Below are positions 62,701 through 64,000 of a stretch of DNA of 64,000 bases, piece after piece. Made by a program: the position numbers and the translations under genes. The DNA is from Gossypium raimondii (Eukaryota > Streptophyta > Magnoliopsida > Malvales > Malvaceae). Position 1 is the first letter of the stretch. Every line of letters begins with the position of its first letter. The notes below the pieces were generated by a model. It was given only the letters and a program-made list of their open reading frames with translations, searched no databases and was not told the origin of the DNA. The stretch lies in NCBI RefSeq assembly GCF_025698545.1, contig NC_068576.1:54534094-54598093 (forward strand), given 5' to 3'.

Positions 62701-63234
62701 CCTACATATGGAAGAAGAAGCGTTAGCCAAACATAGGAAAGACATACTTTACAGATGCCATAATAAAGATACCTATAGAGAAACCGCATATTTACACTTT
62801 TGGACTATAGATTTCCAATTTCTTTCTTTCTTCGGATCTTGCAGAAAAGAGTGACAAAACAGTTTTCTGAAAGAAATGGGCTTAAAAAGATAGCTACCAT
62901 TGCAATATCTTTGACCAATTGATCCCACAAACAAGTATCTTATTGTCTTGTCTAATATGCTCACAAAACCTCAAGTTATTTGATAAATAAAATATTCTAT
63001 CTTTCTTGCCAATAAAATAAAAAACAAAAATCAAATTAGTTCAACTCCAAGTCCTTAGTCAAATTTAATTAAACCTCAAGTTCTTTATCAAAAGAAAAGA
63101 ACATATATATAAAAACCAAGAAAACACATACCTAGTTTGATTGGTGCCAACTTTTCTAGCACCTCCTGAAATGTATAAGGCAAAGGTTGAAACTTGTAAG
63201 AATTTAAATCCCAAAAGTAATCGGTCATACAACA

Positions 63235-63692
63235 AGTTTACAACCTCTTCAAGTATTGCAAGAGCGAACAAGCGACCCCTTGTACCACTTGTTAGTATCC
63301 GATATTCTTTGCGGAAAGCCGTAAGAACCATGTCAAATTGCTCATAGCCTTTTTATTACCACTATCCCGAATGGATGAAACATGAGAATTCTCAACATAA
63401 AATCCAATGCCAAAGAAACCGAAAAAGAAGTTTATCGGTATGTACCAAGAACAATAAATGATTGGTATATGATGCAAACACATAAACTATATTGTCAGTC
63501 AAAGGGGTTATTAATCATTCATTACTAAATTAGAAAAAGGTATTGACAACCACACAGCATTTAAAGGGAGGCTAATTTTCATTCATACCTGAACAATGTA
63601 TTTGCTGAATTGAGAGAGTGTCCAACAAGAAGTACTCCTTATGAGAGTAAACTTATGATCTAAATGGGGAATTAGAGATGCCACAATCTGCA
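63235..63692 (-). pseudogene. Captured transportin-1 (importin-beta family) fragment
   Basis: Minus strand. 63692-63590 reads [20 protein letters not shown] then [14 protein letters not shown] with a GT donor. 63370-63235 reads SGNKK, then GYEQFDMVLTAFRKEYRILT and LFALAILEEV. These match consecutive HEAT-repeat segments of plant transportin-1 ([48 protein letters not shown]). The frame shifts between them and the sequence is diverged, so it is not functional transportin. Confidence 0.75.
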
Positions 63693-63866
63693 CACATAAA
63701 CATATTTAACAACAATGATCAATTTAGGAGCATAACATGATTTAACAAATTTAAAATTTTACCAAATAGTATCTAAAAGTTATAAAGCAAAATTCTATTT
63801 TGTCAATAACCCAAAACCTAAATAGAAAAAGCAAAAAGCAAATCAAAGTGAATTATTATGAATAAC

Positions 63867-63965
63867 CTGGCAGAGTTCTCAAAAAACAGAGTCAGCGTTG
63901 GCTTCAGTCAAGGACTGCAGCAAGAACCGAACGTGGCTTGAGAGTGTGGAGGAAAGCTCGAGCAT
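63867..63965 (-). pseudogene. Captured NOT1 (CCR4-NOT scaffold) first coding exon
   Basis: Minus strand from ATG 63965: MLELSSTLSSHVRFLLQSLT then EANADSVF, an in-frame TGA where the parent has an Arg codon, then ELCQ and a GT donor. It matches the N-terminus of plant NOT1 (SSTxxSQIRFLLQSLNEANADSVFRELCQF). The C-to-T change (CGA to TGA) is what cytosine-methylation decay would produce. Confidence 0.75.
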
Positions 63966-64000
63966 GGAGAGTGAAGATAGATCGAGAGTGTTTTTCGATG

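Larger units (their letters stand above)
59571..64000. mobile_element. Pack-type CACTA (En/Spm) DNA transposon, left part; runs off the window
   Basis: The left terminus CACTACACCAAAACAGG is a CACTA-superfamily end, inserted after TTA (59568-59570), a possible 3-bp target duplication whose partner is outside the window. It is followed by a subterminal array of GCGGCG/CGCCGC hairpin repeats (59587-60045), typical of CACTA elements. No TNPD/TNP2-like transposase is recognised in the visible 4.4 kb. Instead the interior carries, all on the minus strand, pieces resembling BRF1, transportin-1 and NOT1. No TGTAGTG right end is seen, so the element continues past 64000. Confidence 0.8.

Overview
This window is nuclear DNA of a flowering plant, almost certainly a eudicot. 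The genes have many short exons with GT-AG introns in AT-rich DNA, plant-type protein families (WNK kinase, plant MTA, methionine gamma-lyase, plastid-targeted proteins), a plastid ycf1 fragment inserted in an intron, and plant transposon families (CACTA, PIF/Harbinger, hAT and Mutator-like MITEs, solo LTR, Ty1/copia). The GCGGCG/CGCCGC-rich CACTA ends and the protein spellings suggest Malvaceae (cotton or cacao relatives), but that is inference only.

Layout. 1-4.5 kb: 3' part of a WNK kinase (+) and a Yippee zinc protein (-). 4.5-8.7 kb: AT-rich DNA with a solo LTR (5284-8239) that carries a nested 797-bp Mutator-type foldback element with a perfect 9-bp target duplication. 8.8-16 kb: MTA, the m6A mRNA methyltransferase catalytic subunit (+, 7 exons), a decayed gene, and the MYG1 DHH-family nuclease (-, 7 exons). 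16-20 kb: foldback MITEs. 20-38.6 kb is the gene-dense core: a plastid membrane protein (+), an ATAD1/Msp1-type AAA ATPase (-), a 21-exon Ste20/OSR1-like kinase (-) with ycf1-derived plastid DNA in its first intron, a tail-anchored-like unknown protein (-), and a TBC RabGAP with polyserine tracts (-). 38.6-55.6 kb is mostly transposons and AT-rich spacer. 55.7-58 kb: methionine gamma-lyase (+). 58.8-64 kb: a broken Ty1/copia remnant cut by a CACTA element that runs off the right edge.

The most striking content is a pair of gene-capturing DNA transposons of different superfamilies. A complete-looking PIF/Harbinger-type element (39944-44225, TTA target duplication) carries, all on the plus strand, exon-intron pieces resembling VPS2/CHMP2, the complex I 24-kDa subunit (NDUFV2) and TFIIH subunit TFB2/p52. 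The CACTA element (from 59571) carries, all on the minus strand, pieces resembling NOT1, transportin-1 and BRF1 (two collinear pieces), plus one unrecognised exon. In both, the stolen exons lie in one direction and mostly keep splice signals, as in Pack-type (transduplicating) elements.

The host genes are unrelated housekeeping or regulatory genes with their own promoters. No operon-like cooperation, CRISPR array, rRNA or tRNA gene was seen. Exon boundaries were set by hand from GT/AG sites, reading-phase agreement and remembered family sequences. They were not tested against transcripts.
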